Source: Pseudomonas sp. H9
GTDB taxonomy: Bacteria > Pseudomonadota > Gammaproteobacteria > Pseudomonadales > Pseudomonadaceae
Length of the DNA: 64,000 nucleotides
Assembly (NCBI RefSeq): GCF_004353925.1
Contig: NZ_SMOK01000023.1
Span: forward strand, 62,001 to 126,000
Reading direction: 5' to 3'
Below, piece by piece: positions 60,551 to 64,000 of this stretch (positions are counted from its first letter, which is position 1; each line of letters opens with the position of its first letter). Below the pieces are notes generated by a model. That model saw only the letters and a program-made list of their open reading frames with translations. It made no database searches and was not told where the DNA came from. A program made the translations under genes and the position numbers.

Positions 60551-60904
60551 ATGTCGCGCCGTTTGCCGCTGATCATTTTGTTGCTGTTTCTGCCTTTGTG
60601 GCTGGCGGCCAGTTACGGGGTGCGCTATGGCCTGATGGAAGATGCGCAATGGGTGGGCATTTGTGCCGAGCAGGCGCAAGTGTGGCAATGCCAGGCGCGT
60701 TCGACCTTGGGCCTGCTGATTCATTTTCGGGTGATCGCCTGGACCGCGCTGGGCCTGGCATTGTTGGCGCAGGTGGTGCCTGCGCGGGCAGGTTGGCGTT
60801 TGGCGGTGCTGGCGCTGGTGTTCGGGATTCCAGCCTTGGTGCTGTACAGCGCCAGCGTTGCAGTGTTCGCCGTAGTATTGGCGGGCTTGCGGTTGGTACG
60901 GTAG
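60551..60904 (+). CDS. 117-aa membrane protein of unknown function
   Basis: Three or four hydrophobic segments are visible (LPLIILLLFLPLWLAASYGV, STLGLLIHFRVIAWTALGLALLAQV, WRLAVLALVFGIPALVLYSA, VAVFAVVLAGLRLV), with a short polar stretch holding two cysteines (GICAEQAQVWQC). It diverges from the hydrolase gene across 243 bp. Its stop TAG (60902-60904) is provided by the head of a REP element. I do not recognise a family. Confidence 0.75.
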   Translation: MSRRLPLIILLLFLPLWLAASYGVRYGLMEDAQWVGICAEQAQVWQCQARSTLGLLIHFRVIAWTALGLALLAQVVPARAGWRLAVLALVFGIPALVLYSASVAVFAVVLAGLRLVR

Positions 60905-60970
60905 GAGCGGGCGTGCCCCGCGATTGCGGACCGTCAGCTACATAGTATCGCGGGGCAAGCCCGCTCCTAC
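60901..60970. repeat. REP pair ending two convergent genes
   Basis: GTAGGAGCGGGCGTGCCCCG begins at 60901 and the inverted arm ends GCTCCTAC at 60970. The forward arm supplies the TAG of the 117-aa protein. The opposing GH17 gene reads through the inverted arm (VGAGLPRD) and stops in the loop at 60938. Confidence 0.92.
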
Positions 60971-62509
60971 TCGTAGGCTACGCCACAACGCGCCAACCAT
61001 CAGCACGCTGACTGCGGCCCAGACCAGTGCCTGCTGGTTGTTCAAGCCTTCACGGTACAGCTGCGGTGCAATGCCAGCGCCAATGATGAAGGCCAGCAGG
61101 CCGATCTCGGCGCGCCGCCCGCGTACCGGCCGCAACAGGTACACCACCGCCGGCAGCATCAGCGCCGCACTCGGGAAGCTGCGGTAGCGTGGGTCGAACA
61201 CCAGCGCCAGCATGCTCACCGCCGCCGCAAACCCAGCCGCCAGCAGCCACCAACCGGCGCGTGCCTCCAGCCAGGCAAAAGCGCGCTCACGCCAGCCCTG
61301 GCGTTGCGCCAGAGCCAGCGCCGCGTGGGCCAGTACGATCAGGTTCAATCCAGCCAATAGCGCAGCCCAGATCCACTCACCGACAAAGCGACTGTTGATC
61401 CGCACCAACTCACCCCACAAGCCCAGGCAGGCGGCGCCCAAGGCAGCCAGCAGTGGCAACAGCAGCGCTGCACGGGTGCTGCCGACGCGACCGGCCAGCA
61501 ACAAGGTCGCGGCGAACAGCACGCCGCACGCGATCAACCACTGTGGCCAGAACACCAGGTTGCTGACCGGGCCTTCAAGAATGCCTTTGTCCTGGCGGTC
61601 GGCGTCGTACAAGCCCCAATAGCCGCCTACTGCGCCTTCGCTGGCACGTTTCCAGGGTTGGTCAAAGGCTTCAATCAGGTTGTAGTGCCAACCGTGTTGC
61701 TCGGCCATGGCGACAAAGCCGCGAATGAAGCGTGCTTCATTGACCCGGCTGGGCACTGCGGTTTCACGTTGACGCCCTTCGCTGGGCCAGCCTGTTTCGC
61801 CAATGACGATGTCTTTGGGGGCGAAGCGGTTACCGAACACCTGGCGAATTTCGCCGACATGCGCCAGTGCCTCGTCGATCCCGCTGGGATCGTCTTCCCA
61901 ATAAGGCAGCAGGTGAATGGTCAGAAAGTCCACAGCCGGAGCAATTTCCGGGTGCTGCAGCCAGAATTCCCAGACATCGGCGTAGGTGACCGGCACGCTG
62001 ACCTGGCTTTTCACCCGGTTGATCAAGGCCGCCAACTGCGGGCCAGTGACTTCTTTGCGCAGCAGGGTTTCGTTACCGACAATCACCGCTTTGACCACGT
62101 CGGGGTTGGCATTGGCTGCAGCGATCAGGGCGGTGACCTCTTTTTCGGTAACCACTTTGTCGGGACCGATCCAGGCGCCGAGCATCACTTTCAATCCATG
62201 CTTACGCGCCAGCGCCGGGATGCCTTCGAGCCCGGTCATCGAGTAAGTGCGGATGCATTCGAAGCGTTGGGCCAACAAGGCCAGGTCGGCATCCATGCGC
62301 GCCGGGCGCAGCTGGAAAGGCTGGTCGAACGGCGATTGGTCTTTGTCGAACGGTGTGTAGGACGCGCACTGCAGTTTGTGCGAGGCACTGGCCGCATCAG
62401 GCAGCACCACTGGTTTGCCCAGCCCATACCAGAGCCCCCCCAAGGCAAACAGGCCAAGCAGGCAGGCAAACAGATAGGGCAGCAGCGGGAAGCGGGCAGT
62501 CGGGTGCAT
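60938..62509 (-). CDS. GH17-type membrane protein (beta-glucan synthesis/processing)
   Basis: The 523-aa protein has an N-terminal membrane helix (about 8-28), a periplasmic GH17 domain (about 45-310) with the acid/base glutamate in IVGNETLLR and nucleophile in VIGETGWPSEG, and a C-terminal run of about eight membrane segments. Similar pseudomonad proteins are annotated as beta-(1,6)-glucan synthase and are linked to cyclic glucan formation with NdvB. The final residues, from VGAGLPRD to the stop, are encoded by a REP element, so the natural C-terminus was probably replaced or extended when the REP inserted. Confidence 0.87.
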   Translation of the reverse strand: MHPTARFPLLPYLFACLLGLFALGGLWYGLGKPVVLPDAASASHKLQCASYTPFDKDQSPFDQPFQLRPARMDADLALLAQRFECIRTYSMTGLEGIPALARKHGLKVMLGAWIGPDKVVTEKEVTALIAAANANPDVVKAVIVGNETLLRKEVTGPQLAALINRVKSQVSVPVTYADVWEFWLQHPEIAPAVDFLTIHLLPYWEDDPSGIDEALAHVGEIRQVFGNRFAPKDIVIGETGWPSEGRQRETAVPSRVNEARFIRGFVAMAEQHGWHYNLIEAFDQPWKRASEGAVGGYWGLYDADRQDKGILEGPVSNLVFWPQWLIACGVLFAATLLLAGRVGSTRAALLLPLLAALGAACLGLWGELVRINSRFVGEWIWAALLAGLNLIVLAHAALALAQRQGWRERAFAWLEARAGWWLLAAGFAAAVSMLALVFDPRYRSFPSAALMLPAVVYLLRPVRGRRAEIGLLAFIIGAGIAPQLYREGLNNQQALVWAAVSVLMVGALWRSLRVGAGLPRDTM

Positions 62510-62730
62510 GGATCAGACCGTCAGGGAGCAAAGCCGCCAATAGTACCTGTAAATGGCGCGGGCTAAAGCCTTGGCAGGCAAAGTTAGCAGCGGTGGATGT
62601 TGCTTGATGTAACGACACGGCTGGCAATGTGATGTCGCTTCTCGATCTGTTGGAGGTCGTTGTCAGAGCAGGTCAGGGCAGGTCAGCGGTTGATGATGCA
62701 GCTTCCGTGACGTGACGAGGGGAAGCTTTG

Positions 62731-63579
62731 ATGAACATGCGACGACTCCTGGGAGTAGGCACCGCGCTGGCCTTGGCCATCGGCGCTGCGCAAGCGATGG
62801 CCAAGGAAGTAAGCATCGGCTACGTCGATGGTTGGTCTGACAGCGTGGCGACGACCCATGTGGCGGCTGAAGTGATCAAGCAAAAGCTCGGTTACGACGT
62901 CAAGTTGATGCCCGTGGCCACCGGCATCATGTGGCAGGGGGTGGCAACCGGTAAGCTCGACGCCATGCTCTCGGCCTGGTTGCCGGTAACCCATGGTGAG
63001 TACTGGGCCAAGAACAAGGACAACGTGGTTGACTATGGTCCGAACTTCAAAGACGCCCGGATCGGCTTGATCGTCCCTGAATACGTCAAAGCGCAATCGC
63101 TGGCTGACCTGAAGGCCGACGACAGTTTCAAGAAGAAAATCGTCGGTATCGATGCCGGCTCCGGGGTGATGCTCAAAACCGATCAGGCCATCAAAGACTA
63201 CGACCTGAGCGGCTACAAGCTCCAGGCTAGCTCCGGTGCGGCCATGACCTCGGAACTGGGGCGAGCCTATGCCAAGCACCAATCGATCGCCGTGACTGGT
63301 TGGGTGCCGCACTGGATGTTCGCCAAGTGGAAGCTCAAGTTCCTCGATGACCCTAAAGGCGTGTACGGCGCTGCAGAAACCGTCAACAGCATCGGTAGCA
63401 AGGAACTGGCAAGTAAGGCACCCGAGGTGGCGGGTTTCCTGAAAAAATTCAACTGGCAGTCCAAGGATGAGATTGGTGAGGTCATGTTGGCCATTCAAGA
63501 GGGCGCAAAACCCGAAGCTGCGGCCAAGGACTGGGTAGCCAAACACCCCGAGCGCGTCGCTGAATGGACGACGCAATAA
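62731..63579 (+). CDS. Glycine betaine/choline-type substrate-binding protein
   Basis: The 282-aa protein starts at ATG 62731 after GGGGAAG and has a signal peptide (about 1-25, ending AMA-KE). The OpuAC fold is shown by VSIGYVDGWSDSVATTHVAAEVIKQKLGYDV, GKLDAMLSAWLPVTHGEYW and TGWVPHWMFAKWKLKFLDDP; the tryptophans supply the aromatic cage for a quaternary ammonium group. No permease or ATPase gene is adjacent, so it probably serves a transporter encoded elsewhere, as BetX/CaiX-type orphan binding proteins do in Pseudomonas. A strong terminator follows. Confidence 0.9.
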   Translation: MNMRRLLGVGTALALAIGAAQAMAKEVSIGYVDGWSDSVATTHVAAEVIKQKLGYDVKLMPVATGIMWQGVATGKLDAMLSAWLPVTHGEYWAKNKDNVVDYGPNFKDARIGLIVPEYVKAQSLADLKADDSFKKKIVGIDAGSGVMLKTDQAIKDYDLSGYKLQASSGAAMTSELGRAYAKHQSIAVTGWVPHWMFAKWKLKFLDDPKGVYGAAETVNSIGSKELASKAPEVAGFLKKFNWQSKDEIGEVMLAIQEGAKPEAAAKDWVAKHPERVAEWTTQ

Positions 63580-63610
63580 TCGCTTGAAGCTTCTAGCTCA
63601 AGTCTTTCAG

Positions 63611-63648
63611 AGCCATCGCACCCTCCAGGGTGCGATGGCTTTGTCTTT
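63611..63648 (+). terminator. Terminator of the betaine-binding protein gene
   Basis: AGCCATCGCACCC and GGGTGCGATGGCT form a 13-bp stem with a 4-base loop, then TTTGTCTTTT. Confidence 0.9.
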
Positions 63649-63657
63649 TGTTGGCTA

Positions 63658-63672
63658 TTACCGAATCGGTAA
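63658..63672. promoter_or_regulatory. Palindrome upstream of the DUF485 gene
   Basis: TTACCGA-A-TCGGTAA is a perfect 7+7 palindrome about 100 bp before the DUF485 start, just after a terminator. It may be an operator; no regulator is adjacent. Confidence 0.4.
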
Positions 63673-63771
63673 AACAGTTTTGCATCTAAGACTAAGGTCG
63701 TCTGGAGTGCGTCCAAAGGCAGCATAAAGTGGAGGCGGTACTACCCAATCTGTGCTGCGAGGACAAAAACA

Positions 63772-64000
63772 ATGAACGACAGCATTTATCTCTCGATACA
63801 AAACAGCTCGCGGTTTAAAGAGCTGGTGTCAAAACGCGAACGATTCGCCTGGATTCTCTCGGCGATCATGCTCGGCCTCTACTCCGCTTTCATTTTGTTG
63901 ATCGCCTATGGCCCGCAGGTATTGGGTGCCAAGCTTAGCCCTGAGTCTTCGATTACCTGGGGGATTCCTCTGGGGGTTGGCTTGATTCTCTCGGCATTTG
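63772..64000 (+). CDS. DUF485 membrane protein, 5' part (YjcH-like)
   Basis: The gene starts at ATG 63772, 8 bp after GAGGA, and runs off the window. The 76 codons seen begin MNDSIYLSIQNSSRFKELVSKRERF, then two hydrophobic helices (AWILSAIMLGLYSAFILLIAYGPQVLG and GIPLGVGLILSAF). The pattern is that of DUF485 proteins (about 103 aa), normally encoded just before the acetate permease gene actP, which would be expected beyond the edge. It is probably co-transcribed with that gene. Confidence 0.85.
   Translation, partial: MNDSIYLSIQNSSRFKELVSKRERFAWILSAIMLGLYSAFILLIAYGPQVLGAKLSPESSITWGIPLGVGLILSAF

Overview
The window is a gene-dense, GC-rich chromosomal stretch from a fluorescent Pseudomonas, most likely of the P. 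putida group. The evidence is the cob, nas/nir, minCDE, htrB and acetate-permease gene neighbourhood, the SSS-type hybrid kinase, and thirteen copies of the Pseudomonas REP palindrome (core GAGCGGGCTTGCCCCGCG). I see no prophage, insertion sequence, integron or CRISPR array. The region is core genome with a few accessory-looking modules.

Layout. 1-2.4 kb: end of a cobalamin operon (cobU tail, cobT, cobC, cobS). 2.5-6.1 kb: secreted GH5 glycosidase, a MarR-regulated MFS exporter with two matching operators, a 40-aa membrane peptide and an exported glutathione-peroxidase-like protein. 6.2-10 kb: FadL porin, small conserved proteins, a nearly empty 950-bp gap with DnaA-box-like sites, and a Sel1-repeat protein. 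10-15 kb: rmuC, overlapping tail-to-tail with a very large SSS/PAS/histidine kinase/receiver protein. 15-21 kb: MFS and TDT transporters diverging from a palindromic control region, an LplT-PlsC fusion, the guanidinium exporter gene sugE behind a guanidine-II riboswitch, and rdgC. 21.3-21.5 kb: tRNA-Val and tRNA-Asp. 21.6-26.7 kb: a specialised Hsp70 module (HscC, a J-like protein with HPE and a DUF805 tail, a DUF1266 protein). 27-34 kb: nitrate assimilation, with a nitrate reductase fused to a CysJ-like flavoprotein, then nirBD. Both units have a sigma-54 promoter and a terminator leader with a NasT/ANTAR-like hairpin. 34-41.7 kb: PcaQ-like LysR regulator, lipoprotein FKBP isomerase, DUF1232 protein behind an inverted DnaA-box pair, an XRE regulator with an unknown partner, an EAL-CBS-GGDEF protein, and the Prc protease. 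41.8-49.2 kb: quinone oxidoreductase, then an importer operon encoding binding protein, phosphodiesterase, two permeases, ATPase and HAD phosphatase, facing a GntR/UTRA regulator. 49.2-56 kb: MscS-type channel, a 54-aa membrane peptide, aminopeptidase, RluA, minCDE. 56-60.9 kb: envelope-lipid genes (LpxL, patatin, MlaA-like, alpha/beta hydrolase). 60.9-64 kb: GH17 membrane protein, betaine/choline binding protein, and the start of a DUF485 gene.

The most distinctive points are the importer/phosphodiesterase/phosphatase operon with repeated palindromic operators; the matched leaders in front of the nitrate and nitrite reductase genes; the guanidine-II riboswitch; the HscC module; and REP elements that supply the stop codons of neighbouring genes. 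All calls come from reading the sequence and from family knowledge; no database search was run.
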